Positions 7,811-17,300 of a stretch of DNA of 64,000 bases are shown here, one piece after another. The translations under genes were made by a program, and so were the position numbers. Numbering within the stretch: the first letter of the stretch is position 1; each line of letters starts with the position of its first letter. The stretch lies in the NCBI RefSeq assembly GCF_000478175.1, contig NZ_KI515774.1, positions 540,324-604,323 on the forward strand. The letters are read 5' to 3'. The notes beneath the pieces are model-generated. The model made no database searches. It saw only the letters and a program-made list of their open reading frames with translations, and was not told the origin of the DNA. Source of the stretch: Corynebacterium sp. KPL1814 (GTDB taxonomy: Bacteria; Actinomycetota; Actinomycetes; Mycobacteriales; Mycobacteriaceae).

Positions 7811-8773
7811 CTAGAGAGCGGAGATGGAGGTTCGGGCGGTATCGAGTTCTTCGGGGTGGGGGAATTGGGTGCCGGGCTTTGCTGCCGCAGCGGTGCCATA
7901 AGCCACCGAGAGCGCGAGGGATTCTGCCGGTCCTTGCCCCTGCGTGCGCCCCAGTAGGTATCCGGCCAATGCGGCATCACCCGCGCCAACCGTGGATTTC
8001 ACCGTGGCGGGAGGCGGTGTAGCAGCCCATGCGCCATCTGCGGTGACCAGCACGGCGCCGGCGCCGCCGAGGGTGACAAGCACTTCCTTGATGCCGCGCT
8101 TCACGACATCCCTAGCAGCCTTCACGACCGGGCTATAGTCCCCAGCTGCAGCGGCGCGCTCGAGGGCGAGGCCATCCTGGCCGGTGAGCTGCCCCAGTTC
8201 GAAACCGTTAGGTTTGATGAGATCTGGGGCTGCGGAATCGAGCTGCTCGGCGATGGCTTTCATCGGGGCATCGGAAGTATCGACGGCGATGCGCGCCTGC
8301 GGGGCGGCATTCCGGATTTCCTTGATGAGGTCGGTGTACCACCCGGCGTCAATGCCTTTGGGCAACGATCCGGCAAGGGCTACCCAATCGGCGGATTGGG
8401 CATGACGGGTAAGGGTTGCGATGAGGTGGTTTTGGGTGGCATCGGAAAGCAGCGGGCCCGGGCCGTTGACCTTGGTGGTCGTGCCATCTGGCTCGGTGAT
8501 GGTGGTATTGACGCGCACGCCGCCATCCATGTCCACGTTGGCGTAGGGGAGGTCGACGTCGTGGATGAGGTTGATGAACGGATCGGCCGCGCGGGCAGGG
8601 AAGAGGGCTAGGGTTTCTTTCCCTGCGAGGTGCACCGCGTGGGCGACGTTGACGCCTTTACCGCCAGCAACCTGGGTAACACTGGCGGCGCGGTGGACAT
8701 CGCCTGAGGTTAAAGGCTGATTGAGCGCCAAGGTGGCATCAATGCTTGGGTTTGGGGTGAGCGTGAGGATCAT
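7811..8773 (-). CDS. fruK: 1-phosphofructokinase
   Basis: The 320-residue protein begins MILTLTPNPSID, the standard N-terminus of PfkB-family 1-phosphofructokinases. I chose the ATG at 8773 over the longer frame because of that motif. It phosphorylates fructose 1-phosphate to fructose 1,6-bisphosphate. The substrate-binding GGKGVNVAHAVHLAG lies near residue 40 and the PfkB signature STVGAGDAALAGYL, with the catalytic Asp, near residue 250. It is first in the fruK-fruA-ptsH cluster and divergent from ptsI, sharing a 210-base promoter region with it. In C. glutamicum a fruR regulator precedes the equivalent kinase; no such gene is present here. Confidence 0.93.
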   Translation of the reverse strand: MILTLTPNPSIDATLALNQPLTSGDVHRAASVTQVAGGKGVNVAHAVHLAGKETLALFPARAADPFINLIHDVDLPYANVDMDGGVRVNTTITEPDGTTTKVNGPGPLLSDATQNHLIATLTRHAQSADWVALAGSLPKGIDAGWYTDLIKEIRNAAPQARIAVDTSDAPMKAIAEQLDSAAPDLIKPNGFELGQLTGQDGLALERAAAAGDYSPVVKAARDVVKRGIKEVLVTLGGAGAVLVTADGAWAATPPPATVKSTVGAGDAALAGYLLGRTQGQGPAESLALSVAYGTAAAAKPGTQFPHPEELDTARTSISAL

Positions 8774-8983
8774 CGAGAACTTATCCCTTTCGCAGTGTGC
8801 GTATATTGGGGGCCACACGCAGTCCGGTCCGGTTGGAACTCGCGCTTAAGCCCGCCGTTAATGTTTATTCTTGCCCGATTGTGTTGGAAAGTCAATAGAA
8901 ACCGTGTGGCATACATTGCATTTCTGTTGGATTTGTGATGATCTGGAAATAAATAAGCCGCTATCTTCGAAGGAAGTATCGCC
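8774..8983. promoter_or_regulatory. Divergent fruK/ptsI promoter region
   Basis: The two transcripts diverge from this AT-richer gap. ptsI has a GAAGGAAG Shine-Dalgarno sequence eight bases from its ATG. Both genes are known SugR/FruR targets in C. glutamicum. I could not fix -10/-35 boxes or an operator with confidence. Confidence 0.45.
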
Positions 8984-10672
8984 ATGGAAAATACGCTTCA
9001 GTCCACTGTTAAAGGAACCGGCGTTGTCGCTGGAGTTGCCTATGCAGAAGCCGTATGGGTGCGCCCCCGCCCGGAGCTGCCTACTGAAGGAAGTATTGAC
9101 CAAGAGGCCAGCAGCGAAGCCGAATACGATCGCTTCCTCGAGGCAGTCGATGTCGTCGCCGGCCGCTTGGAAAACCGCGCCGCAGCCGCCGAGGGCCAAG
9201 CCTCGGAAGTGCTGACGGCCACCGCCGGCATGGTCAAGGACCGCGGGTGGCACAAGGCCGTGCGCAAGAACATTCGCTCGGGCAAGAATGCCGAGTTCGC
9301 CACGGTGGGAGCCACGGATAAGTTCGTCACCATGTTTGAAGCGGCAGGCGGCGTCATGGCCGAGCGCACCACCGATCTGAAGGACGTGCGCGACCGTGTC
9401 ATCGCCCAGCTGCGCGGCGAGCAGGAGCCTGGTTTGCCCATGGTGGAGGGCCAAGCGGTGCTTTTTGCCGATGACCTCGCGCCTGCCGATACCGCCACCC
9501 TGGATACCGCGCATATTCGCGCGCTCGTCACCGAGCTGGGCGGGCCTACTAGCCACACCGCGATCATCGCCCGCCAGCTCGATATTCCGTGTATCGTCGC
9601 CGTGGGAAATAAGCTGCGGGAGATCGAAAGCGGCACTCTGGTCTTCGTCGACGGTGCGCTCGGAACCGTGACGCTGGGTGCGGACGAGGAAGAATCCACC
9701 AAGGCGGTCGCGGAATACCGCGAGCGCGCCGCCCGCGTGGCCGAATGGACTGGGCCGGCGCAAACCAAGGACGGCCACCGCGTGCAGCTGTTGGCCAACG
9801 TGGCCGATGGCAACGCCGCCCGCATTGCCTCCGACTCGCAGGCAGAGGGCATTGGCCTCTACCGCACGGAGTTGTCGTTCCTGTCCGCGAGCGAGGAGCC
9901 TTCCGTTGACGAGCAGGCAAAAATTTACAAGAAGGTCTTTAACGCCTACCCCAATTCCAAGGTCGTGGTGCGCACCTTGGACGCTGGCTCCGATAAGCCG
10001 ATTTCTTATGCCACGTTGTCCTCGGAAGAGAACCCGGCGTTGGGTGTACGCGGTCTGCGCATTGCCCGCGATAACGAGTCCCTGTTAACCCGCCAGCTGG
10101 ACGCCATCGCCCAGGCCGCGGAGTCCCGCGGCGGCGATGCCGAGACTTGGGTCATGGCACCGATGGTGGCGACGTCGAAGGAAGCCCAGTGGTTTGCGGA
10201 GCTGTGCCGGGAGCGCGGCCTGACCGCGGGCGCGATGATTGAGGTGCCCGCAGCAGCGCTGATGGCGGATAAGATCATGCCGCATCTGGACTTCGTTTCC
10301 ATCGGCACCAATGACCTCACCCAGTACACGATGGCCGCTGACCGCCTGTCGCCGCAGCTGGCGTACCTCACCGACCCGTGGCAGCCGGCCGTGCTGCGCC
10401 TGATCCAGCACACCTGCATCGCCGGACACGAATACAACGTACCGGTTGGCGTGTGCGGCGAGGCCGCGGCCGATCCGCTATTGGCCTGCGTATTGACCGG
10501 CCTAGGCGTCAACTCCTTGTCGGCTGCATCGACCGCAGTCGCTGGCGTTGGTGCCCAATTGGCCGAGCTGACCTTCGATCAGTGCCAGCAACTTGCCGAT
10601 GCTGCCCTCAACTCCGAAGGCCCCTCCGCCGCCCGCGCCGCAGCGATGGAGCAGATAGAAAAGTTCAACTAG
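8984..10672 (+). CDS. ptsI: PTS Enzyme I (phosphoenolpyruvate-protein phosphotransferase)
   Basis: The 562-residue cytosolic enzyme transfers phosphate from phosphoenolpyruvate to HPr, the first step of all PTS sugar uptake. The N-terminal half holds the HPr-binding helical domain and the swivelling histidine domain, with the phosphorylated residue in LGGPTSHTAIIAR (about His191). The C-terminal half is the PEP-binding barrel with RTLDAGSDKP, NPALGVRGLRI, FVSIGTNDLTQYTMAADR and the catalytic cysteine in VPVGVCGEAAADP. It is the only Enzyme I in the window and would serve FruA and, through HPr or directly, DhaM. It is monocistronic, ending at the hairpin 10684-10733. Confidence 0.95.
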   Translation: MENTLQSTVKGTGVVAGVAYAEAVWVRPRPELPTEGSIDQEASSEAEYDRFLEAVDVVAGRLENRAAAAEGQASEVLTATAGMVKDRGWHKAVRKNIRSGKNAEFATVGATDKFVTMFEAAGGVMAERTTDLKDVRDRVIAQLRGEQEPGLPMVEGQAVLFADDLAPADTATLDTAHIRALVTELGGPTSHTAIIARQLDIPCIVAVGNKLREIESGTLVFVDGALGTVTLGADEEESTKAVAEYRERAARVAEWTGPAQTKDGHRVQLLANVADGNAARIASDSQAEGIGLYRTELSFLSASEEPSVDEQAKIYKKVFNAYPNSKVVVRTLDAGSDKPISYATLSSEENPALGVRGLRIARDNESLLTRQLDAIAQAAESRGGDAETWVMAPMVATSKEAQWFAELCRERGLTAGAMIEVPAAALMADKIMPHLDFVSIGTNDLTQYTMAADRLSPQLAYLTDPWQPAVLRLIQHTCIAGHEYNVPVGVCGEAAADPLLACVLTGLGVNSLSAASTAVAGVGAQLAELTFDQCQQLADAALNSEGPSAARAAAMEQIEKFN

Positions 10673-10683
10673 CGGCATAAGGT

Positions 10684-10733
10684 TTCGCCCTCCCTACCTC
10701 GGTGAGAAATGGCACCGGAGTAGGGAGGGCGAA
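10684..10733. terminator. Bidirectional hairpin between ptsI and sugR
   Basis: Perfect 14-base arms (TTCGCCCTCCCTAC and its complement) sit between two convergent genes, 12 bases after ptsI and 19 bases after the regulator. No T-run follows on either side, so it may act by structure or as a transcript end stabiliser. Confidence 0.65.
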
Positions 10734-10751
10734 GTCGTGCGCGTGCTGGAG

Positions 10752-11534
10752 CTATTCGCTGGCGAGCACGACGTCTATTTCGCGCTCGCGCAGGGCATCG
10801 ACGAAGGATTCCGGTGCGCCGGAATCGGTGATGACGACATCGATATCTGCAATGGAGGCGAAGCTCACCAAGTAGTCGTTGCCCAATTTGCTGGAATCAC
10901 ACATGACCACGACCTTGTGGGCATTCGTGACGAAGGCGGATTTGATGGCTGCTTCTTGGGAATCGGCCGTCGACAAGCCGTGATCGAGGGTCAACGCATT
11001 GGTGCCGATGAAGGCGACATCGGCGCGCATGAGCGCCATGGTGCGCAGGGCGGTATCGCCGACGACGGCCTGGGTGATAGCGCGTACGGTCCCGCCGAGG
11101 AGCTGGACATCGGGAACGCCGCTATTGGCTAGCGACAGTGCGATGGGCAGGCTATTGGAGACGATATTGAACTGCGCCTGCGGGTATTGCTGGCTAATGA
11201 GCTCGGCAAAGGTATTAATCGTGGTGCCGGCGTCCAGGAATATGCTGCCGCCGCCAGGGGGAAGGAAGTCGAGCGCGGCGTGCGCGATGGCGGCCTTGGC
11301 CCCAGATGCGGAACGCTGGCGGGTATCAAGCGTGAGCTCCGCGGTCTGGAACGCTTGCGAAGCAACGGCGCCACCGTGAACGCGGTGGACAACGCCCTCT
11401 CGATCCAGTACGGCCAAGTCGCGGCGGATGGTTTCGGCAGTCACGTCGAAACGCTCTGATAAATCGGTGACGTTGACGCGACCCTCGACAGCAGTTTGGG
11501 ACGCGATTTGGCGGCGTCGCTCCTCTGCGTACAC
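10752..11534 (-). CDS. sugR: DeoR-family transcriptional repressor of sugar/PTS genes
   Basis: The 260-residue protein begins MYAEERRRQIASQTAVEGRVNVTDL, the DeoR helix-turn-helix (recognition helix about residues 31-45, ETIRRDLAVLDREG), followed by HRVHGGAV. The C-terminal DeoRC sugar-phosphate sensor has the family motifs LDAGTT and FIGTNAL. Members repress PTS genes and are released by sugar phosphates. Its place between lexA and ptsI is that of sugR in C. glutamicum. Because the second regulator fruR is missing here, this one protein may cover both tasks; that is inference. Overlapping AACAAA/TTTGTT repeats about 130-170 bases upstream look like its operator. Confidence 0.8.
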   Translation of the reverse strand: MYAEERRRQIASQTAVEGRVNVTDLSERFDVTAETIRRDLAVLDREGVVHRVHGGAVASQAFQTAELTLDTRQRSASGAKAAIAHAALDFLPPGGGSIFLDAGTTINTFAELISQQYPQAQFNIVSNSLPIALSLANSGVPDVQLLGGTVRAITQAVVGDTALRTMALMRADVAFIGTNALTLDHGLSTADSQEAAIKSAFVTNAHKVVVMCDSSKLGNDYLVSFASIADIDVVITDSGAPESFVDALREREIDVVLASE

Positions 11535-11661
11535 GGATCCTCCTTGCTCCTCGCCTTCGGCCGAGCGTGAACTCTATTTGCGAATGCACGCGCGCGGTGA
11601 AAGCTAAATCATGTGGGGTTTCTCCCTCCATTGTGTCAAAATTCGGCGGTAATCGGACGAA

Positions 11662-11702
11662 AACAAAAATCCAGATTTGTTCCGTTGTCTGGTTTGAACA
11701 AA
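11662..11702. promoter_or_regulatory. Overlapping AACAAA/TTTGTT inverted repeats upstream of sugR
   Basis: AACAAA at 11662-11667 pairs with TTTGTT at 11676-11681, which pairs again with AACAAA at 11697-11702. Three regularly spaced half-sites upstream of a DeoR-type gene are a reasonable autoregulatory operator; T/G-rich half-sites of this kind are known for corynebacterial SugR. The distance to the sugR start (11534) implies a long leader or a distant promoter. Confidence 0.4.
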
Positions 11703-12017
11703 AATTGCTGGTCAGTAAGTTCTAATTCCCCTAGATGAAAGTCGGCCCTGTTAGCGCTTTACTTACGGATCCGTTATTTTGGGGGTGCTTTATCAATAGG
11801 CCCCGCGCGCTTAAGTTGGCTTTTTGGGGCGCGCTTGCGAGGCAGAAAGGCGTGGAATGCGTTAAAACTCGAACGGCCCTGCTCCCCAAGCAAGGGAACA
11901 GGGCAGCGTACGACGTGCAAAGAGCGGGTTTCAAGAAAGCGGGCGCAGAGTGCAGGCGGCGACAAGAACTGCAGGCGAAAACTCGCGTGCGGCTTGGTTA
12001 AAGTAGCTTGCCGAGGC
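11703..12017. other. Gene-less gap between sugR and lexA
   Basis: Together with the sugR leader (11535-11661) this makes about 480 bases without a convincing gene. An 88-codon plus-strand frame here (11735-12001) has no family resemblance and no good ribosome-binding site. The stretch contains AT-rich DNA around 11640-11790, a GCGCGC inverted repeat near 11806-11837, and the lexA hairpin. Confidence 0.6.
11876..11904 (-). terminator. Possible lexA terminator
   Basis: GCCCTG-CTCCC pairs with GGGAA-CAGGGC around a short loop, about 115 bases after the lexA stop. No clean T-run follows directly; a TTTT lies about 10 bases on. Confidence 0.4.
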
Positions 12018-12728
12018 CTAGAGCTTGCGGAACACGGATACCACCTTTCCCATAATCTCTGCATCATCGCCGTTGATGGGCGGATAGGCATCGTTGTGCG
12101 GAAGGAGCCAAACGCCAGAGGAGTCGCGGTGGAATTCCTTGACGGTGGCCTCGGAGCCATCGAGAAGCGCGGCGACAAACTCGCCTTCCTCAGCCACTGA
12201 CTGTGACCGGATGATGACCCAGTCGCCGTTGAGGATGCCGGCATCCTGCATGGAATCGCCCACAACCTGCAACATATAAAGCTCGCCTCCGCCGACGACC
12301 TCGTCTGGCATGGGGAAATACGTGTCGATATTTTCCTCTGCGGTGATCGGTGCACCGGCAGCAATGCGTCCCACGACGGGAATATAAGCTACGGCAGCGG
12401 ACTCTTCAGCGCTGCGGGCAGAGGTATCGGTGGCCTCTTTAGATTTACGCCCCGGTTTCTTTTCGCCGTCGTCAGTATTGAGGTGACGCACATCGACCGC
12501 GCGTGGCTTATTAGGATCGCGGCGCAAGAAACCCTTTTCTTCAAGCTGCTTGAGCTGATAGGCCACGGACGAAGTGGATTGCAGGCCTGCGGCATCGCCG
12601 ATTTCGCGGATGCTGGGTGGGTATCCGCGTAGCATCACCGCATCGCTGATGACGTTAAGGATGCGGCGTTGCCTTTCGGAAAGGGAAGCGTAATCGTTCT
12701 TTGCATTGCTTGCTTTTTTGCGGCCCAT
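12018..12728 (-). CDS. lexA: LexA repressor, SOS response
   Basis: The 236-residue protein represses SOS genes until RecA filaments trigger its self-cleavage. The N-terminal winged helix-turn-helix includes YPPSIREIGDAAGLQSTSSV (about residues 36-55). A charged linker (about 82-112) precedes the S24 peptidase domain. The cleavage site Ala124-Gly125 is in GRIAAGAPI; the catalytic dyad is Ser159 (VVGDSMQDAG) and Lys197 (EATVKEF). All key residues are present. It is divergent from divS, exactly as in C. glutamicum, with an SOS-box-like element in the shared 250-base gap that would give autoregulation. Confidence 0.95.
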   Translation of the reverse strand: MGRKKASNAKNDYASLSERQRRILNVISDAVMLRGYPPSIREIGDAAGLQSTSSVAYQLKQLEEKGFLRRDPNKPRAVDVRHLNTDDGEKKPGRKSKEATDTSARSAEESAAVAYIPVVGRIAAGAPITAEENIDTYFPMPDEVVGGGELYMLQVVGDSMQDAGILNGDWVIIRSQSVAEEGEFVAALLDGSEATVKEFHRDSSGVWLLPHNDAYPPINGDDAEIMGKVVSVFRKL

Positions 12729-12901
12729 GTGCGGCTCCTAGCTAGGGGTCTGAGATTCTGCGGTCGTAGCTTGAAAAGGGACTGGGTGGCAGCTGCGTGC
12801 CATAACCCATTTGTAGCACGAAAAGTACAGGCGTTCGAGATTTGCGCCGAAAACTGGACAGGTTTTCGAAAGGGTGCTATAAATCGAACATAGAATCAAT
12901 C

Positions 12902-12931
12902 TCGAACACAGGAGCGACATTGTGCTCCTGT
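12902..12931. promoter_or_regulatory. SOS-box-like site plus overlapping inverted repeat (lexA/divS)
   Basis: TCGAACACAGGAGCGA (12902-12917) matches a TCGAAC-N4-GTTCGA LexA operator at 10 of the 12 defined bases. A second, weaker half-site, TCGAAC, lies at 12884-12889. Overlapping the first is a perfect repeat ACAGGAGC/GCTCCTGT (12908-12931). The position between divergent lexA and divS supports LexA control of both. Confidence 0.55.
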
Positions 12932-12979
12932 CGTGTCAAGGGGCCGCTTTAGACTTATTGCGGTCGTCGAAAGGAAAAA

Positions 12980-13384
12980 ATGTCTCAACTACTTAACTCT
13001 CGCAATAACATGGTTAAACAGCACTCGGCACGTCCACAGATCGTACCTTCAGCCGCCATCTGGGATATCGATGATCGTAGGTGGGGTGCGCAGCATCCCC
13101 GCTCTGGAATAGAAAAAATTAGGACGCTAGATTCTGAATATCGAACGAATCCTAAAGAGGATTCGAATATGTGGACTGACGAATATTCGCTGCTTAATGT
13201 GGCAAACAACGCGATTGAAAAAGACGATACACAGAGTTCACGCAAAAACTACCTGCTTGGTGCTGTGTTCGGCGCTGCGGTATTTTTTGGCACGGTCGTC
13301 GGTGGATTGATGGGCACGAGCGCTGAGGCACCGACTGAACCTGGTACTTCGGTACAGCAAGTAGAAGCAGCGATCGTTAAGTAA
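12980..13384 (+). CDS. divS: DivS-like SOS-induced cell division suppressor
   Basis: The 134-residue protein has a polar N-terminal half and one membrane segment (YLLGAVFGAAVFFGTVVGGLMG, about residues 91-113) with a short Ala/Thr-rich tail outside. An AAAGGA Shine-Dalgarno sequence lies six bases before the ATG. This size, topology and position opposite lexA match DivS of C. glutamicum, which blocks FtsZ ring assembly after DNA damage. Sequence conservation in the family is low, so the call depends largely on position. The SOS box upstream supports damage induction. Confidence 0.75.
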   Translation: MSQLLNSRNNMVKQHSARPQIVPSAAIWDIDDRRWGAQHPRSGIEKIRTLDSEYRTNPKEDSNMWTDEYSLLNVANNAIEKDDTQSSRKNYLLGAVFGAAVFFGTVVGGLMGTSAEAPTEPGTSVQQVEAAIVK

Positions 13385-13395
13385 TGCATCTAGTA

Positions 13396-13490
13396 CTTAA
13401 GCGGGCGCTGGGAAGGCTCTAGGTTGGGCGTCTTATCTGCCATCAGCTTGCCTCCTAGGGCAGGGGTGACCTTGCTCGCTTAAGGAGGCA
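13396..13490 (+). promoter_or_regulatory. Structured leader between divS and nrdR
   Basis: Nested inverted repeats occur here: CTTAAGCG (13396-13403) with CGCTTAAG (13477-13484), and TGCCTCC (13449-13455) with GGAGGCA (13484-13490). They may end the divS transcript or fold the nrdR leader. The remaining 100 bases before nrdR hold no gene. Confidence 0.35.
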
Positions 13491-13589
13491 GGCATGCGGG
13501 CAGCACGAGTCTGGAGTAGCGGCGTCCGATTCTTGGCTTGGCCTCGGGAGTAAACTAAGCCGAGAAGCTAAATTAGCGAAAGGACTAGT

Positions 13590-14048
13590 GTGTACTGCCC
13601 GTTTTGCCATAACGAACAATCCCGCGTTATCGACTCTCGCGTGGTAGATGCAGGCGCATCGATACGGCGGCGTCGCGAGTGTGCTTCGTGTAAAGGGCGT
13701 TTTACCACTGTGGAAAAAGCTGTACTGCTGGTCGTTAAGAGAAATGGCCTTGCAGAACCATTTAGCCGGGATAAACTCATTCGGGGTGTCAGGCGCGCTT
13801 GCCAAGGCCGAGATGTTAGCGATGACGCCCTTAAAAAGTTGGCGCAAGAAGTTGAGGAAACCGTGCGGGGGCATGGGTCTTCACAGGTTAATGCCAACGA
13901 AATCGGGTTAGCGATCCTTGAGCCATTGCGTGACCTAGACGAGGTCGCATATCTGCGCTTCGCCTCGGTATATAAATCTTTCGAGAGCGCGGATGACTTT
14001 GAATCGGAGATTCGACTGATGCGGCGACGCGATCGCGGGGGCCTTTAA
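13590..14048 (+). CDS. nrdR: Transcriptional repressor NrdR
   Basis: The 152-residue protein starts at GTG 13590 after GAAAGGA. It has the NrdR layout: an N-terminal zinc ribbon (CPFC...CASC, residues 3-6 and 31-34) followed by an ATP-cone (about residues 49-139; [22 protein letters not shown]). NrdR senses ATP/dATP and represses ribonucleotide reductase genes, which are not in this window. The length is normal and the key cysteines are intact. It follows divS in the same direction, as in C. glutamicum. Confidence 0.93.
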   Translation: MYCPFCHNEQSRVIDSRVVDAGASIRRRRECASCKGRFTTVEKAVLLVVKRNGLAEPFSRDKLIRGVRRACQGRDVSDDALKKLAQEVEETVRGHGSSQVNANEIGLAILEPLRDLDEVAYLRFASVYKSFESADDFESEIRLMRRRDRGGL

Positions 14049-14338
14049 ACTGCGGGGGTTTAGGGCAGGCTCGAAGCAGCTTTAACTGGGGTTTTGGGCC
14101 CATGATTTTGGTGAGGCCGCCTAATTCTGACGTCACTGGCGGCTGAGAGAACAGATTTCCTTGTTGGTGACTGGCAGCGGTTTCTTGCCGACAGTGGTGC
14201 TTGGGCGCAAGCAGTGCTTGGGCAGCAGATGTGGCTGGGCAGCAGCTTTGGCTAGCTGGTGGGGTTTGGCCGGCCAACCAGCCAGCGATGGTGGGAGCGG
14301 AGCTCCCGGCGAGTGCCGGGAATGCGGTGATAGGAACG
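14049..14338. other. Gap between nrdR and hrpA ends
   Basis: These 290 bases between convergent genes contain no convincing frame. They are unusually rich in short repeats: GCTGGT...ACCAGC around GGCCGGCC (about 14250-14285) and CCCGGC-GAGT-GCCGGG (14305-14320). One or both may end transcription. Confidence 0.5.
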
Positions 14339-17300
14339 TCAGCGCAGCTTATCCACTGCCTTTTGGATTCTCCGCAGGGACACTGCGTGCGCCGTGCCGA
14401 GGCGCTGGGCAAATAGGGAGACCCGCAGTTCCTCGATCATCCAATGAATGTCCTTGACTTCGCGCGTCTTTTCGCGGCCCGCAGGGAGATTTCGTAGCCG
14501 GTTTGCAAGATAGGCCTTGGCATTATCGACTTCGGCCTGACGGTCGGCATCGCGATCCGGATCGAGCGACATGTCCTCCAGGCGGATGCGCATTGCCTGG
14601 ATATAGCGGGGAAGGTGGCGCAGGTGCGTGGCTCCGTGCACGGTGATGGCATTCGGCGGAAGAAGGAAATTAAGTTGCTTTTCCATATCGTCGATGGCGG
14701 GACCGTCCCACTGGGAAAGCTCGGCACGGAGGTTGGAGTACTCAGCCAAGCCAGGCGCGATCGAGACGATTGATTGCCGCACGCGGCCGGGAACCTGCGG
14801 CTTCACGGTATCCTTGAGCTCGGAAAACGCTTCTGGCGAGCGCACGGGGCCGCCGGCTTCGAGCATGAGGTCGCGGATTGCTGCGACGCGGGCGTCATTG
14901 ACCAGCCCGTCGGCCCCGCCATGCGGATAAGAATCCACGGCGACGCGCTGCTGCAAGGGAAGCCCCTTGACCATTTGCGCGGTCGAGACGGAAATCTCGC
15001 GCATCAAAAGCGTGAGGGTGGTGGTGACCATGGCGGCATCGGCAGCCGCCTTGGTGGGATGAACCTTAAGCTCCACGCCATCCTTGGTGGCCACCAGCGC
15101 TGGGTAAGCGGTGACCTCGTGGCCATCGACGGTGGTGGTGACGGTCTTGTCAACGGTGCCGAGGGTATCGTCGGTCCATTCGCTGACCGCGGTGGATTCG
15201 GCTGTCCGGCTTACCCGCGATACGGACGATTTAATGTGGCCAGCCTGGCGTTCGCGCAGGGCGGCAAGGTTCCTATCGGAATCGATGATGGTGCCACGCT
15301 TGTCGATGGCCGCGTAATTCATCCGCAAATGTTCCGGCAGCTTGTCCGGTTGGAAATCGGAGGCGTTGATGCCGTGGCCGCCGAGCTCGCGCAGGACATC
15401 GGCAAGTTGCTGGGTAAGGGGGCCTTCGAAGGGGATGAGGCGTTCCATGGCGCGCTCGGCAAATTCCGGGGCGGGCACGACGGTGCGCCGTAGGGCCTTG
15501 GGAAGGGAACGAATAAGTTCGTTGACGAGCTCGAATCGCAGGCCGGGGACGAGCCAATCGAAGCCTTCGGTATCAAGCCCGGCAAGCATGGGCACAGGCA
15601 CCATCACGGTGACGCCATCGAGCGGGTCGCCGGGTTCGAATTTATAGGCCAGCTCGTAATCGATGGAGCCCTTGCGCCAGTGATCGGGGAAGGAGACTTC
15701 GGTGACGTCGTGGGAGTCATCGACAAGCGTGGCTGGATCGAAATTCAGCAGATCGGGTTCCTGGCGGCGCTTTTTCTTCCACCAGGAATCGAAATGGCGG
15801 CCCGTGGTGACCTTGGCGGGAATGCGCTGGTCATAGAAATCAAAGAGGGTATCCTCATCCACGATGAGGCCGCGGCGGCGGGCCTTTTCCTCGTATTCGG
15901 CCGCCTCATCAAGGGCTTGCGCATTTGCCTTGAGGAAGTCGTGGTGCGCATTCCACTCGCCGGCGATGAGCGCATTGCGGATGAACATATCGCGTGCCGC
16001 GACGGGATCCACGCGGTGGTAGGGAACGGTGCGATCCGCAACGATGGGCACACCATAGAGCGTGGACTTTTGGTGTGCGATGGCGGCCGCACGCTTGCGG
16101 GACCACGTGGGGTCGGAATAGTTGTGCTTGAGCAGGTCCGCGCCGAGCTTTTCCACCCAGGCCGGATCGATGGCGGCAACGTCGCGGGCCCAAAGCCGAG
16201 AGGTTTCGACGAGCTCTGCCGCCATGAGGAACTCGGGTGGCTTTTTGGCCAACGCGGAACCTGGAAAGACAAGGAAGCGGGTATTGCGCGCGCCGTGGAA
16301 CTCTTTGGAATTGCCGTCACGGGCGCCAATATTGGACAGCAGGCCAGATAGCAGCGCGATGTGAATATCGTCGGAACGGCGCTCGGTGGCTTCCTGGTAG
16401 TTCCACCCCAGCTGCTTGGATACGTCTTTGAGCTGGCGGACCAAGTCGAACCACTCGCGGATGCGCATGTAGTGGAGGAACTCCTGCTTCATGCGCTTGC
16501 GGAACTTATTGCCCGATTGCTCATTGCGGGTCTGTTTGATGTAGTCCCACAACTTCAGCATGGACAAAAAGTCAGAGGTCTTGTCCTTAAAGCGCGCGTG
16601 CGCTTGATCGGCTTGTGCTTGGTAGTCCAGCGGGCGTTCGCGTACGTCTTGGATGGTCATGGCGGCGACGATGACGATGACATCGTGGAGGCAGCCGTTG
16701 GTATGGGCCTCGATAAGCATGCGCGCCATGCGGGGATCGAGTGGGATCCGGACTAAATTGCGGCCGGTTTCGGTCAGCGTCGGTTTCTCGTGCTTGTCCT
16801 GGAGGGCACCGAGCTCGTGGAGGAGGTTGAGGCCATCGCGAATGGCCTTGAACTCGGGGGGCTGGAGGAAGGGGAATTTCTCGATATCGCCGAGCTTGAG
16901 CGAGACCATTTGCAAAATGACGCTGGCCAGGTTGGTGCGCAGGATTTCCGGGTCAGTAAACTCCGGGCGGCTTTGAAAGTCTTTCTCGCTATAGAGGCGG
17001 ATGGCGATGCCATCGGCGACGCGGCCGCACCTACCGGAGCGCTGATTGGCAGAGGCTTGCGAAATGGGCTCGATGGGCAGGCGCTGCACCTTGGTGCGCG
17101 TGGAATAGCGCGAGATACGCGCGGTGCCGGTATCCACGACATAGCGGATTCCGGGTACGGTCAGCGAGGTTTCGGCGATATTGGTAGCCAAAACGATGCG
17201 CCGCCCGCGGTGATTGCTAAATACGCGGTGTTGTTCCTGGTTGGATAGGCGCCCGAAGAGGGGCGCGACCTCGACGTTCTTCCATTTTTTGGCCTCGATT

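Noticed and set aside
11735-12001. 88-codon plus-strand frame between sugR and lexA
   Set aside because: No Shine-Dalgarno sequence, no conservation I can recognise, and it overlaps the likely lexA terminator.
14774-16351. Several long plus-strand frames opposite hrpA
   Set aside because: High-GC shadows of a 3.9 kb gene; Gly/Val-rich products without domains.
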